The notes: generated by a model from the sequence alone, not told the origin. A stretch of DNA of 64,000 nt from Acidicapsa acidisoli (GCF_025685625.1 NZ_JAGSYI010000004.1:186001-250000), one strand, 5' to 3'. Shown: positions 45,914 to 54,776, counted from the stretch's first letter. Numbers and translations: made by a program.

Positions 45914-46144
45914 TTAGACCGACGGCACGATCACCAATGTATCGATGGTTGGAGGAGGCTCGATCTCTGGCAGCGCACCGTGGGCATAGCGGCCTTCCGC
46001 CACATCGACCAGGACACGATTGGAGGTATCTTCGGTGCGCGTTGAGTTGATATGCAGCTTGCGGACGGCCTGCATGACAGTGGTAGAAAGTAGAAACTTA
46101 TTCTCTATCTTGAGTCCTGCACGATAGACCAGCTCAGATCGCAT
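45914..46144 (-). CDS. RNA polymerase omega-subunit-like small protein
   Basis: A 76-residue protein beginning MRSELVYRAGLKIENKFLLS. The following QAVRKLHINSTRTEDTSNRV block matches the acidobacterial RpoZ pattern (MRSxLV, xRKxH, NTRxxDTxNxVL) as I remember it, but with several substitutions, including S-T for the usual N-T. CGAGGTATAG precedes the ATG. Neighbours are unrelated to the gmk-rpoZ-dfp region where the true omega gene usually lies, so this is likely an orphan paralogue. The family call is from memory of motifs and needs a profile search. Confidence 0.6.
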   Translation of the reverse strand: MRSELVYRAGLKIENKFLLSTTVMQAVRKLHINSTRTEDTSNRVLVDVAEGRYAHGALPEIEPPPTIDTLVIVPSV

Positions 46145-46316
46145 CTATACCTCGACTTGCGCTTCAACTTCGCGCCTTCATCTGTGGTTGCGGAGAGTTT
46201 ATTGCAAGTGCCGGAGTTAACCGACGCGAAAAACAAATGGGTTGCGCTGACTTTGGAAAGAGAAACACTTCTCTACTAACCAGTGTACGCTAGCAGACAC
46301 CATCTGTCGCGAGGAC

Positions 46317-47003
46317 TTAGTCGGAAGCTGGTTTTGCGCCGGGGAGCCGCTTGACGAGGAATGCGATCTGCCCTGCGTGGTGGGACTCATGCTCGCATAC
46401 GTGGAACCACTTGCAGTAGTTGTTGGTGGGGGCGTCTCCGAAAAACTTCGGATCGATGGTCATGAGCCAGTTGTCATCGCGCTTTTTGAAACCGGCGAGA
46501 GTCTTCTCGCGGGTCTCTTTCATGATGTTGAGATAGTAGTCGAGGTCGTGCTCTTTGATTTCTTTTCGGCCTTTGTCACCCAGTTCGAGGGCCGCTCCAA
46601 ACTGCTTTTTCACCGAATCCGGCACTTCACCGTATGGTTTCCCTTCAAACGTATGGATCTGGTAGAAGGTTTCGGCCGCAGCCAGGTGCAGGAGCAATGC
46701 GCCAATGGTGTTGGCGTTGGCATCGAAGAGCGTATCCAACTGGGGTTGGGTAAGGCCCTTAACCGGACCGGTAACACCGTGGTCGACCCACGTCAGCATG
46801 GAGACAAGGGTGCCGATCTGCGGGGAGTAGCCGGGTCTGGGACCGATCACGCTAAAGTCGTTTGCAGATGCGCTGTCCGGTGCTGCCGCATGGGCGGATG
46901 CGGTCAGCAGCGACATGCCAGAAATACCGGCGGCGAGCCCGGTGACACCGGTGAGGAAAGAGCGACGGCTCGAAGAGGATGGGAACACCCTGAAAGAAGT
47001 CAT
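46317..47003 (-). CDS. Tat-exported DinB-family protein
   Basis: A 228-residue protein. The N-terminus carries a twin-arginine signal (SRRSFLTGVTGLAAGISGMS). The mature part is a DinB/YfiT-like bundle. It has an early MLTWVDHGVTG helix with His, IGALLLHLAAAETFYQIHTF, and the C-terminal CEHESHHAGQIAFLVKRLPG with the metal-binding His pair. Twin-arginine export of a folded metalloprotein fits. Its target chemistry is unknown. CCGGAGGACAATC precedes the ATG. It is one of three DinB-type genes in the window. Confidence 0.82.
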   Translation of the reverse strand: MTSFRVFPSSSSRRSFLTGVTGLAAGISGMSLLTASAHAAAPDSASANDFSVIGPRPGYSPQIGTLVSMLTWVDHGVTGPVKGLTQPQLDTLFDANANTIGALLLHLAAAETFYQIHTFEGKPYGEVPDSVKKQFGAALELGDKGRKEIKEHDLDYYLNIMKETREKTLAGFKKRDDNWLMTIDPKFFGDAPTNNYCKWFHVCEHESHHAGQIAFLVKRLPGAKPASD

Positions 47004-47160
47004 GATTGTCCTCCGGCGGGAGTGTGGCGAAACTGCGGGGGTTGCGTAGCCGCAATTGTACAGGAGAGATGTTTTTAGTTAGGTATGAGTGTGGATGGCC
47101 AGTCCCACCATTTGCGCCGCAGCTTTCCTGCACGGCAGTAGAGGTAATTTTCGGTAGAGT

Positions 47161-47301
47161 TCAGGAGCCGCCGCGTTCGGGTTCCCAGTCGTCGGCCGGA
47201 TGCTGATCGATCGAGTCGTTCCAACGATCCGGGCGCGGCTCTCGTTTTTCCAGCTCTCGCCTCTTTTCCTGTTCTTCGCGCTCTTCGCGACCGTCGCTCA
47301 T
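47161..47301 (-). CDS. Small highly charged protein (46 aa)
   Basis: A short protein, MSDGREEREEQEKRRELEKR followed by a tail ending EPERGGS. It is almost entirely Glu, Arg, Lys and Asp, with no hydrophobic core, and is likely disordered. A perfect AGGAGG (AACAGGAGGACCC) lies just before the ATG at 47301, which supports translation. The frame stays open far upstream, but only this part has composition and signals of a gene. Function unknown. Confidence 0.65.
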   Translation of the reverse strand: MSDGREEREEQEKRRELEKREPRPDRWNDSIDQHPADDWEPERGGS

Positions 47302-47681
47302 GGGTCCTCCTGTTCCTAGTTTAAGAGAAGCTTTGAAGGGGTGTTCTTTCACTCGAAAAATGTTCCACGTAGAACAATTCCGGGCGAATGGGGAGACGCT
47401 TGGCGCGATGTGGTGCATACGCCTTGTTTTCAGCGGCTTGCGGTTGCGTAATTTATTGGCGATTTGTGCCTTGTTACAGCGAATGGGAGATTCCGCGCGT
47501 GGGGCGCGTGGAACATTCGCGGCTTCTCGCTTCACGCCGGGAGATGATGTGTTTGTCTGGGTTGTGTAGGCAACTGGCAACGAAGGCGAATCCGGATTGT
47601 CTGCAGAGTCATCAGAGGTACGAGATGGCGGCGCTGGGCTTCCCGGCTGCTGCGTGCCGGGATGGAAATAAAGGAGAGTCG
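47302..47681. other. Intergenic region carrying a parS-like site
   Basis: No supported gene in these ~380 bases; long frames on both strands are composition shadows. The notable element is the palindromic TGTTCCACGTAGAACA at 47361-47376. The start of the DinB gene at 47682 has its ribosome-binding site AAAGGAGAG at the end of the region. Confidence 0.5.
47361..47376. promoter_or_regulatory. parS-like ParB-binding site
   Basis: TGTTCCACGTAGAACA differs at one base from the palindromic parS variant TGTTCCACGTGGAACA and at three from TGTTTCACGTGAAACA. If bound by ParB, this would place the window within the origin-proximal part of the chromosome. One single site with a broken symmetry could also occur by chance. 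Confidence 0.5.
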
Positions 47682-48251
47682 ATGAATTACGCCTGGATCG
47701 CGATTCCTGAGTCGGCGATTCCTCATGCCGCAAATCCTGTCTTCCAGCATCTGCTGGACACGTATGTGAGCGAGACGAACAAAGTTGCGTCGACGTGGAA
47801 GGAGTTTCAGGACTCAGACCTGGACTACAAGCCACCCGAGAAGTCAACGAATGTCGGCGGAATCTTCAAGCATCAATTGCTTTCGGAGCGACGGTTCTTC
47901 GGGGAGTTTCTGCATACGCCGGAGCCTGCACCGGAGGCGGTTTTACCTTCCTCGTTTACGGTGGACAGCGCAGTGAATCGGTTTGTGGAGTTGGCTACGG
48001 CGCGGCTCGAGTTCTTTGCGCAGCGGCAGGAGCCATGGTGGATGGAGGTTGTGCCCTTCTTCGATGTCGAGCGCCAGCGTATCTGGATCTTCTGGAGGCG
48101 CGTTCTGCACACGGCGCACCATCGGACGCAACTAACAGTGTTTTTGCGGATGATGGGACGTAATGTTCCCTCGACGTACGGGCCGACTGCGGATGTGACG
48201 TGGACAGGAGCCGACCCGACGAACACGGTGGAAGCCGCGGGGCGTCGCTAA
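47682..48251 (+). CDS. DinB-family protein
   Basis: A 189-residue soluble DinB-type protein. The expected bundle blocks are visible: VFQHLLDTYVSETNKVASTW, VGGIFKHQLLSERRFFGEFL with a metal-ligand His, and the RRVLHTAHHRTQLTVFLRMM helix with the second and third His. The start ATG 47682 has AAAGGAGAG upstream. Its 3' end overlaps in another frame with the beginning of an antitoxin-like fragment (48242-48379). Exact function unknown. Confidence 0.8.
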   Translation: MNYAWIAIPESAIPHAANPVFQHLLDTYVSETNKVASTWKEFQDSDLDYKPPEKSTNVGGIFKHQLLSERRFFGEFLHTPEPAPEAVLPSSFTVDSAVNRFVELATARLEFFAQRQEPWWMEVVPFFDVERQRIWIFWRRVLHTAHHRTQLTVFLRMMGRNVPSTYGPTADVTWTGADPTNTVEAAGRR

Positions 48252-48379
48252 GACCGCGTTTGGCGGCTCGGCTTGAGAGCGAGAAGGTGTTGCCATCTGC
48301 GCGGACACTGGAGCGGTTTGCCAAGGCTACGCACAGGCGGCTGCGGATGAGCTTTGAGCCGCGCGGGACGGCTCCATAG
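48242..48379 (+). pseudogene. Remnant of an XRE/HigA-type antitoxin gene
   Basis: In frame 48242-48379 the translation reads RLAARLESEKVLPSARTLER and then FAKATHRRLRMSFEPRGTAP, ending at TAG. This matches the C-terminal half of HTH_3 antitoxins (ARLESGK-LPS-RTLERFA-AT), including the last helix of the HTH and the tail. No start codon and no N-terminal HTH helices precede it; the upstream sequence is the DinB gene. No partner toxin is present. It is most likely a degraded fragment. Confidence 0.55.
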
Positions 48380-48722
48380 TGGCGTGGAGCTAGTGCTTTC
48401 GCACAGTTTGGAGAAAGTGAAAGTTACCCATGATCTTGGAGGATAGTTTCCGATTCCAAGGGAGATTTGGGAGCATCCAGACGGACGCTTGTGACATCCG
48501 CCGAAGCCCAGCACCTTCATGATTATTCATTCAGATCTGGATCACCCGCCGCTATAGAACCCTTATGGTTCCTCAGGTTTTGTATTGTGTCTGTTATACA
48601 GAGCTATTAACTATGTATTAACTCGTCATGGGCACCGATAACTCCTCGTCAATATTCTGTTGACACTTGGCAAGGATGGTGATAGCTTCCGTTCACAATT
48701 TGTTCTCATGGGAAGGCCAACG
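48252..48722. other. Intergenic region with a drop in GC content
   Basis: Apart from the antitoxin-like remnant at its start, no gene is supported in these ~470 bases. From about 48530 the sequence becomes AT-richer (TTTTGTATTGTGTCTGTTAT, AGCTATTAACTATGTATTAA). This shift continues into the next two genes. Confidence 0.45.
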
Positions 48723-49592
48723 ATGATTTTGCTCAGGTTGCTCGCCGCCCTCTCGTTAGCTGGTGTTCTCCTGCCAACGTATGCACAAATTCAACATCCA
48801 CCTGAAGTGTCTGCCCAGCACATGGAAGACACGGTACGGAGCGCATACGGCGCTCTCAGCTTTATTTGTGGTCTCCAACCGGTTGTGGAGCGAGCACAAG
48901 GGCAACGGCAGCCAATTCCCTCGCCTCAAGACACAGTAGACTCACCACCTACGTACACCATTACTGACATGGTGATCGGCACCATCGCGAGTATTGGTAG
49001 CCGCAAACTAAAAGAGTTTATGGAGGTGCCTAGCGGCCAGGTACTACTCACTCAATTCACCGTGCAATCCAATACAGCGGAAGACGGTACCTCCTCTACT
49101 TGGAACGAATGCAAAGTCAGTTGGATGGATTTCAAAGCTCCATTCCAGGCAACCGACAGCAATAGCGGGTTGGGCATGAGCATGACTGAGGTTGCTCGTG
49201 TCGGCAGCAGTATGTTTACCGAACCAGCGACTTATACACATTATGCTGCTTTTACGGTCGCAACTGAATTTCAGGGTAAGAGCACCGGACCCCATAAAGC
49301 CTTCTTCCTGTTTGGCTACAATGCCGACGGAAAAGAAGTCGTGTCTCCCCAAGACCTATACAGCGGTGCTCAAGGCTTATGGAAGGTCCTAAAACAACAA
49401 GTCTACCCAGACCAACTGTTGACCAGCACATTCCGGGAAGCACCAGGGATGGCTGAGTGGATTAAGGCTAACACGGTAGCCGACACATACTGTTCGTCGG
49501 TTAGGTCTGACCTTTGCTGTCACGAGGGACGGTGCGGTATGGCCCAGTCCAAGGTTTCCCTCGCCCTCGAAGCGCCGACCTCCCAACATTGA
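48723..49592 (+). CDS. Secreted protein of unknown function, probably acquired
   Basis: A 289-residue protein with a signal peptide (MILLRLLAALSLAGVLLPTY). The mature part has no recognisable domain; it contains six cysteines, four of them in the C-terminal YCSSVRSDLCCHEGRCG stretch. Codon use and base composition are more AT-rich than in neighbouring genes. GGAAGG lies six bases before ATG 48723, and an ATG at 48708 is the alternative. The next gene, also secreted and Cys-rich, follows after 30 bases, so the two form one unit. Confidence 0.6.
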   Translation: MILLRLLAALSLAGVLLPTYAQIQHPPEVSAQHMEDTVRSAYGALSFICGLQPVVERAQGQRQPIPSPQDTVDSPPTYTITDMVIGTIASIGSRKLKEFMEVPSGQVLLTQFTVQSNTAEDGTSSTWNECKVSWMDFKAPFQATDSNSGLGMSMTEVARVGSSMFTEPATYTHYAAFTVATEFQGKSTGPHKAFFLFGYNADGKEVVSPQDLYSGAQGLWKVLKQQVYPDQLLTSTFREAPGMAEWIKANTVADTYCSSVRSDLCCHEGRCGMAQSKVSLALEAPTSQH

Positions 49593-49622
49593 TCTATGAA
49601 CTATTGATCTCAGGAGAGAACG

Positions 49623-50333
49623 ATGCCGCGTTCAAGAAGCACATTTCTAAGGATGACTGTAGCGGTCGTCCTAACTGCCTTGCCTACATCCAGGGTCTCC
49701 GCCCAAACAACAACGTTCTATCCTTGCTATACGTTTAACACTTATGTCAACGATCCGCAGAACGCAAAGGACACCACACAACACGTCACCGGCAGCCACC
49801 AAAACACGGGGACCTTTTCCGCAAACTGCACTTACAAGGCTTACGGTCCGCAAGGGCAAAATGGGGGAGCATGTTCAATAGCATGTACCTCCACTACATC
49901 CGGACTCGCACTAGAGCTTGGTACGGTAGTCAGTCCGTATTGGCACGGAGTCGGATATGAAGCCACTCAAGGCAATTCGACTTCAAACGGTGCACAAATC
50001 TCCTGTGGAGGACAAGTAGCTGGAGCCGCAAGGTCTTGTGTATTTCCATTTAACTGTGATATTTCGGTGACCGTCAGCGGCGTTATTGCTGGAATGGGCG
50101 GTTCTATTACCTACAGCGATACTCCAATTTGGAAATCAACCCTAACATTCACCAACACATGCTCGAAGGAATATAGTTACACGCTCCGCAATGGGCCGCC
50201 GTTCACATCTTGCCCTGCTCCTTCTTCAGCGTCACCGACTGACTATCTCGATGCAGGAACGGAATACGGGTGGGATGACACCAGTTGTTCGTGGGTTCCA
50301 GAGACTTGCTATAACGGTGTCTGTTCGTATTAA
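49623..50333 (+). CDS. Secreted Cys-rich protein of unknown function
   Basis: A 236-residue protein with a signal peptide (LRMTVAVVLTALPTSRVSAQ). The mature protein is rich in Ser, Thr, Gly and Asn and carries twelve cysteines, an even number suited to disulfides. It has no motif I recognise. Its composition differs from the surrounding genes in the same way as the upstream partner. AGGAGAGAACG precedes the ATG, and a strong hairpin (50341-50368) ends the pair. Confidence 0.6.
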   Translation: MPRSRSTFLRMTVAVVLTALPTSRVSAQTTTFYPCYTFNTYVNDPQNAKDTTQHVTGSHQNTGTFSANCTYKAYGPQGQNGGACSIACTSTTSGLALELGTVVSPYWHGVGYEATQGNSTSNGAQISCGGQVAGAARSCVFPFNCDISVTVSGVIAGMGGSITYSDTPIWKSTLTFTNTCSKEYSYTLRNGPPFTSCPAPSSASPTDYLDAGTEYGWDDTSCSWVPETCYNGVCSY

Positions 50334-50340
50334 GCTATCT

Positions 50341-50372
50341 GACAGGCCCCGAGTCATTGGGGCCTGTCCCTT
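50341..50372 (+). terminator. Terminator after the secreted protein pair
   Basis: GACAGGCCCC / GGGGCCTGTC is a perfect 10-bp stem with an 8-base loop, 7 bases after the stop, followed by CCTTCC. The U-tract is weak. Confidence 0.65.
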
Positions 50373-50480
50373 CCTCTAATTGAACCGAGACTATCCGACC
50401 TGACATAAGATTTTGCTCTAAGCCGAGTGTTCCACCCTTCGGTTTTTATATTCCAAACACAAATCTGGGTGCTGGGATCA

Positions 50481-50525
50481 GAAGCAGATTCCCAAGGGAA
50501 TGACAGAAAGAAAAGCAAGAGCTAG
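50481..50525. repeat. Dispersed repeat GAAGCAGATTCCC, copy A
   Basis: A 45-base stretch beginning GAAGCAGATTCCCAAGGGAA and ending in AAAGCAAGAGC is closely similar to 54829-54872. Both lie within 100 bases of a hairpin repeat of the 50541 type. The arms GATTCCC/GGGAATG suggest a small hairpin. Confidence 0.7.
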
Positions 50526-50540
50526 AACGGGGCTGGCTTT

Positions 50541-50590
50541 TGTGGTATCCCACCCTTGCCGCAAAAGGCGCGTCAAGGATGGGGCACCCA
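50541..50590. repeat. REP-like hairpin repeat, copy A
   Basis: Begins TGTGGTATCCCACCCTTG and ends CAAGGATGGGGCACCCA, forming an 11-bp hairpin with one mismatch. Copies B (54703-54752) and C (61226-61267) share the arms and the GGGGxACCCA end, while the inner stem varies with pairing kept. Confidence 0.75.
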
Positions 50591-50657
50591 GGGTTGTGGC
50601 TGGGATAGGAAGATTGATGCGTGGGGTAGCCGGTAACTTCCCCTCCCCCTGTTGCGA

Positions 50658-51224
50658 TCAGCGCCTGCCGAAATCGTCTCGGTCGAACCGCTTCAGTTGT
50701 CCTCGGATTTCGCCAGCCGGGTAGGTGGTCGTGTGAACATTTATGTACCCAGAGTTGTGCTCAATCGCGGCAATCAGAGCGGCAAAATCTCCGGGCGCGA
50801 TTCCCTGGTCGGTGACTGGCAGGGGGTTCTTCGGCGGATTGACGTCGACGGCGGTTACTTTACCCGTTACTGTGCCCGAATCAGGGCAGGCCGGAGTGCC
50901 GCTCGGCGCGAGGCCGGTGTTGTCGCAGAGGTAAACGATGATATTGCCGTTTACGCCTTTCTGGGCAAAATGGATGTGGGCCTGGGTCACGGGACTGGAT
51001 AGTCCGGAGTAACTCAGTTCATACGAGATCGAGCCCGCCTCCCGGTCGATTCGCACTTGAGTGGTTCCTTTGCCATTCGTAAACAGGGAGGGGGATGTCT
51101 GAAAACTGTTTAGAGTGGCGTCAAACCGTGAGTGGCTGTCGGATGGATTTTGTGCGTTTACGGATGAGACGTTCATGAGAAACGTCACGGCCAGCAGTGA
51201 TCCTAAACTCCATGGAACTTTCAT
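50658..51224 (-). CDS. Secreted CHRD-domain protein
   Basis: A 188-residue protein with a signal peptide (MKVPWSLGSLLAVTFLMNVS). The CHRD domain (~35-180) shows the family pattern: RFDATLNSFQ at the start, VRIDREAGSISYELSYSGLS, TQAHIHFAQKGVNGNIIVYL and, near the end, NSGYINVHTTTYPAGEIRGQ. CHRD domains occur in chordin and many exported bacterial proteins, and their ligand is usually unknown. AAGAGGTGT precedes the ATG. Confidence 0.88.
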   Translation of the reverse strand: MKVPWSLGSLLAVTFLMNVSSVNAQNPSDSHSRFDATLNSFQTSPSLFTNGKGTTQVRIDREAGSISYELSYSGLSSPVTQAHIHFAQKGVNGNIIVYLCDNTGLAPSGTPACPDSGTVTGKVTAVDVNPPKNPLPVTDQGIAPGDFAALIAAIEHNSGYINVHTTTYPAGEIRGQLKRFDRDDFGRR

Positions 51225-51407
51225 TTCGACACCTCTTGTTGCCTGGATATTTGGGTCGGATCAAGATTCGCTCCTTAGAGAAACTTCAATTGTTCCCTTA
51301 GCGTTGATGGTTGAGATCCAGGACATTCCCGTCCCGAATCGGCATCAGTATATCTCCACTCGCTCGCCCTCGGCGAGCCGGGATGCTCTGTTGGCTCAGA
51401 CTTGCAC

Positions 51408-51446
51408 GCAAAAAGAAACCGCTCAGGCGTTGGCCGCCTGAACGAT
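51408..51446 (-). terminator. Terminator of the porin gene
   Basis: On the minus strand, TCAGGCG-GCCAA-CGCCTGA is followed by GCGGTTTCTTTTTG. It lies about 35 bases beyond the stop of the alginate-export-type porin gene and has the typical intrinsic-terminator shape. Confidence 0.85.
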
Positions 51447-51480
51447 TTGTTTTAGATGAGTTGTGACCTGCGGCGTCTTC

Positions 51481-52845
51481 TTATTTCTGGTCTTTTGGAG
51501 CTTGCGACCGGTTCAGCTTGAATCGGTAAGTGAACGAGAGATAGGAGATAGTCAGAGGCGCTCCGTGAGCGTTGTCGGTCATTGCAGCTCCTGGAGAGAA
51601 ATGACCGACACCTGCGTTAACGACGAAGTAATCATGATAGACATACTTCATCGACGCATCGAATTCGTGGCCGATGGTATCGCTGGTAAATCCGCCCGTC
51701 GGTGGCTTGAGGAACTCCGCGCCGGTGCCGTTGTAAACGCCATCGTGCGTGTTCGCTTCCCACAGAAATCCCTGTTGTATCAGCAGCGTCAGATTCCGCG
51801 TGGGATTGAGACTCAGGTTAGCGCGCGCCTGCTTGATGTTGTCCCAGCCGAAGAGATCGACGAGTCCAAAGACGTTGTGCGAGCTAGGATATTGCTGATC
51901 GAAGGTACTGATGCGGTCCGGGTTGGTGTGAGGGTTGCCTGTGGCGTAGTCGTACTCGCCTTGAAGACGGGGCGTCCAGGGAAGATAGGTTGCCGTGTAG
52001 CCGACCTTGGCATAGCCGGCGCCGGCGTGAATGGAGTCGTTGGAATAACTGCCGCGCTGCAGAACTCCTTCGACGGTGAAGTCAAAGCCGACCGGCAGAT
52101 TATTGCTGACGCTGATGCCCGGAGTTACTTCCGTCTCCGTGCCGCCGATGCCCTGCTGGCTTACGACATAGGGCAACCTCTTGATGAAGACGAAGGGGCT
52201 GATGGTGGTCCTGGGCAACAAAGAATTGAGAGAGGCATAGGCGCCATGGTAGTTGAGGCCGCCGGAGTGCATATCGAGCGCGGTCGGATAGATATTGACG
52301 ACGGAGGCGCTGAAGAGATCGATTCGATTCTTGTCTCCGATGCGTGCGTCGAAGCCGTCGAAGGTGCGGCTGTTGTTGGTCCAGTCGCTGATACCGATCA
52401 GGCGCTCATCGCCGAATTTCAGTTCCTGGCGGCCGGCGAAGATCGCCACGGGAACGGAGCCGGGCCGGGCATGGAATTCGAGATATGCCTGGCGGAAGTC
52501 GAAGTTGTCGCGCATGTTTGCGGCGGTATACGCGAGCGGGAGCCCGAGGGCGTGGGTGTCGTGAAACTGGATGTAGCCGGTGAGCCAGTTTGTGGGGCGA
52601 ATTTCCATTCCGCCGCGCACTCGTGTGAGTTCGTAGACCTGGGCATTTCCGCTCATGTAGTCAATCGCGGTCTGGGCTTCGGTACGAGCGCGAAGGTCCA
52701 TGTCCAGCGTCAGCCATGAGGGCAGATCCGGAGTGGTTAAGGGTTGAACTTTACCCGCGTTTTGAGGGTATTCCACATACTGCGCGGACGCGTACGTGGC
52801 AGAAAGACAAAAGGCCGCAAGCGCGACCGCAAACAGTTTCAGCAT
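51481..52845 (-). CDS. Alginate-export-type outer membrane porin
   Basis: A 454-residue protein with a signal peptide (MLKLFAVALAAFCLSATYASA). The mature part alternates short hydrophobic strands with turns: LTLDMDLRARTEAQTAI, WLTGYIQFHDTHALG, FDFRQAYLEFHA and FAGRQELKFGDERLIG. It ends in an aromatic strand (SYLSFTYRF) near the C-terminus. The GRQELKFGDERLIG block is typical of the alginate export domain (AlgE-like, OprD-size beta-barrel). It should form a barrel for sugar or small-solute passage. No alginate synthesis genes are near. AAAGGAATC precedes the ATG. Confidence 0.78.
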   Translation of the reverse strand: MLKLFAVALAAFCLSATYASAQYVEYPQNAGKVQPLTTPDLPSWLTLDMDLRARTEAQTAIDYMSGNAQVYELTRVRGGMEIRPTNWLTGYIQFHDTHALGLPLAYTAANMRDNFDFRQAYLEFHARPGSVPVAIFAGRQELKFGDERLIGISDWTNNSRTFDGFDARIGDKNRIDLFSASVVNIYPTALDMHSGGLNYHGAYASLNSLLPRTTISPFVFIKRLPYVVSQQGIGGTETEVTPGISVSNNLPVGFDFTVEGVLQRGSYSNDSIHAGAGYAKVGYTATYLPWTPRLQGEYDYATGNPHTNPDRISTFDQQYPSSHNVFGLVDLFGWDNIKQARANLSLNPTRNLTLLIQQGFLWEANTHDGVYNGTGAEFLKPPTGGFTSDTIGHEFDASMKYVYHDYFVVNAGVGHFSPGAAMTDNAHGAPLTISYLSFTYRFKLNRSQAPKDQK

Positions 52846-53165
52846 TAATTTAGATTCCTTTGCATACCCATTAACACAGCATCAATATGATGACTGTTTT
52901 CGGACCATAGATTCCTGACATTAGGATGACTTTGCCTTCGGTGTTCCGTTATTCGGCACGATCAGTGAATCGATTTAATGGAGTTGAAAAACGGGTTGCC
53001 TGAGTGAAATCAGGCATTGACAGAATGCCGCTTTGCGTGGATCTGACTCTTGGCGAGCGTGGGCTCGGGAGATGATTGACGGAAGCCGCCGGGGCGGGTG
53101 TAAGATTCGGGGCTTGGAGAGATTGCGCGGGATTCGGTGCGCCTGCTCTCCGAATGAGGTGAATT
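52846..53165. other. Intergenic region between divergent genes
   Basis: About 320 bases between the porin and aldehyde dehydrogenase starts. A possible sigma-70-like promoter for the dehydrogenase is TTGACG (53076) with TGTAAG (53099) 17 bases later. No gene or strong repeat was seen. Confidence 0.45.
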
Positions 53166-54698
53166 ATGGCGACTTTGACTTCTTTGCAGCCTGGAGTTCT
53201 GGGCGGCAGCCGGCATGGATTTCGTGCTCGTTATGGCAACTACATCGGAGGCGAGTGGGTGGTGCCTGTCTCCGGTCAGTATTTTGAGAATGTAACCCCG
53301 GTGACGGGCAAGGTGTTTTGCGAGATTGCGCGGTCGAATGCGGCGGATATCGATCTCGCGCTGGATGCGGCGCACAGGGCCAAGGTGAGTTGGGGCAAGA
53401 CCAGCGTGGCGGAGCGGGCGAATATTCTGAACCAGATTGCCCAGCGCATGGAGGATAACCTTGCCCTGCTGGCCGAGGCCGAGGCGTGGGACAATGGCAA
53501 ACCGATTCGCGAGGCTATGGCTGCGGATTTGCCGCTGGCGATTGACCACTGGCGATATTTTGCGGGGTGCATCCGGGCGCAGGAGGGCTCGCTGAGTCAG
53601 ATTGACGACGATACGGTTGCTTACCACTTTCATGAGCCGCTGGGCGTGGTGGGGCAGATCATTCCGTGGAATTTTCCGCTGCTGATGGCGACGTGGAAGC
53701 TGGCTCCAGCGCTGGCCGCGGGCAACTGCGTGGTGATCAAGCCGGCGGAGCAGACTCCGGCGAGCATTTTGGTTTGGGCGGAGTTGATTGGCGATCTGCT
53801 GCCGCCAGGCGTGCTGAATATTGTGAATGGATTTGGGCTGGAGGCGGGCAAGCCGCTCGCTTCTTCGTCGCGGATTGCGAAGATTGCGTTTACGGGCGAG
53901 ACGACGACGGGGCGGCTGATTATGCAGTATGCCAGCCAGAATCTTATCCCAGTAACTCTGGAGTTAGGCGGTAAGTCGCCGAATATCTTCTTTGCGGATG
54001 TGCTGCAGGAGGATGATGACTTCTTTGACAAGGCGCTTGAGGGCTTTACGATGTTTGCGCTGAATCAGGGCGAGGTTTGCACGTGTCCTAGCCGGGCGCT
54101 GATTCAGGAGAGCGTTTATGACCGCTTCATGGAGCGGGCGCTGAAACGCGTGGCGGCGGTGAAGCAGGGGAATCCGCTGGACTCTACGACGATGATTGGT
54201 GCGCAGGCTTCGAGCGAGCAGATGGAGAAGATTCTGAGCTACATCGACATCGGCAAGCAGGAGGGGGCCAAGGTCCTGATTGGCGGCGAGCGGAACATGC
54301 TCGAAGGCGATCTTGAAGGCGGCTATTATGTGAAGCCGACGGTCTTTGAAGGGCATAACAAGATGAGGATCTTCCAGGAGGAGATCTTCGGGCCCGTTGT
54401 TTCTGTGACGACCTTCAAGAATGAGGACGAGGCGCTGGCGATTGCCAATGACACGCTGTATGGGCTGGGTGCGGGCGTCTGGAGCAGGGATGCGAATCGT
54501 TGCTACAGGTTTGGGCGCGCGATCCAGGCGGGGCGCGTGTGGACGAACTGCTACCATGCTTATCCGGCTCATGCGGCGTTTGGCGGGTATAAGCAGAGCG
54601 GTATCGGGCGGGAGAATCACAAGATCATGCTGGATCATTATCAGCAGACGAAGAATATGCTGGTGAGTTATAGCCCGAAGAAGCTGGGGTTCTTTTAG
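53166..54698 (+). CDS. NAD(P)-dependent aldehyde dehydrogenase (AldB/ExaC-like)
   Basis: A 510-residue ALDH-superfamily enzyme. The catalytic Cys305 sits in [13 protein letters not shown] and the general base Glu266 in LELGGKSPN. The [12 protein letters not shown] and [10 protein letters not shown] segments mark the cofactor fold, and [10 protein letters not shown] and [11 protein letters not shown] are conserved late blocks. The CTCPSR context is that of AldB/ExaC enzymes acting on acetaldehyde and other short aldehydes. The start ATG has GAGGTGAATT upstream. It is followed by a repeat-rich region rather than by a cotranscribed gene. Confidence 0.92.
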   Translation: MATLTSLQPGVLGGSRHGFRARYGNYIGGEWVVPVSGQYFENVTPVTGKVFCEIARSNAADIDLALDAAHRAKVSWGKTSVAERANILNQIAQRMEDNLALLAEAEAWDNGKPIREAMAADLPLAIDHWRYFAGCIRAQEGSLSQIDDDTVAYHFHEPLGVVGQIIPWNFPLLMATWKLAPALAAGNCVVIKPAEQTPASILVWAELIGDLLPPGVLNIVNGFGLEAGKPLASSSRIAKIAFTGETTTGRLIMQYASQNLIPVTLELGGKSPNIFFADVLQEDDDFFDKALEGFTMFALNQGEVCTCPSRALIQESVYDRFMERALKRVAAVKQGNPLDSTTMIGAQASSEQMEKILSYIDIGKQEGAKVLIGGERNMLEGDLEGGYYVKPTVFEGHNKMRIFQEEIFGPVVSVTTFKNEDEALAIANDTLYGLGAGVWSRDANRCYRFGRAIQAGRVWTNCYHAYPAHAAFGGYKQSGIGRENHKIMLDHYQQTKNMLVSYSPKKLGFF

Positions 54699-54701
54699 AT
54701 T

Positions 54702-54752
54702 TGTGGTCTCCCACCCTTGACGGATGAAACTCGTCAAGGGTGGGGTACCCAG
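54702..54752. repeat. REP-like hairpin repeat, copy B
   Basis: TCCCACCCTTGACG (54709-54722) pairs with CGTCAAGGGTGGGG (54732-54745), a nearly perfect 14-bp stem, followed by TACCCAGATTCC. This is the best-formed copy of the family seen at 50541 and 61226. It lies four bases after the aldehyde dehydrogenase stop codon and may also terminate that gene. Confidence 0.8.
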
Positions 54753-54776
54753 ATTCCTGGTGGTGCGCTTAGTTTT

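Larger units (their letters stand above)
50334..50657. other. Intergenic region with terminator and dispersed repeats
   Basis: Holds the GGGGCC hairpin terminator (50341-50368), an A-rich 45-base repeat (50481-50525) and a hairpin repeat (50541-50590). No gene was seen. Confidence 0.6.

Noticed and set aside
47388..47681. N-terminal extension of the DinB gene at 47682
   Set aside because: The extended frame has no ribosome-binding site or DinB similarity, and AAAGGAGAG lies exactly before 47682.
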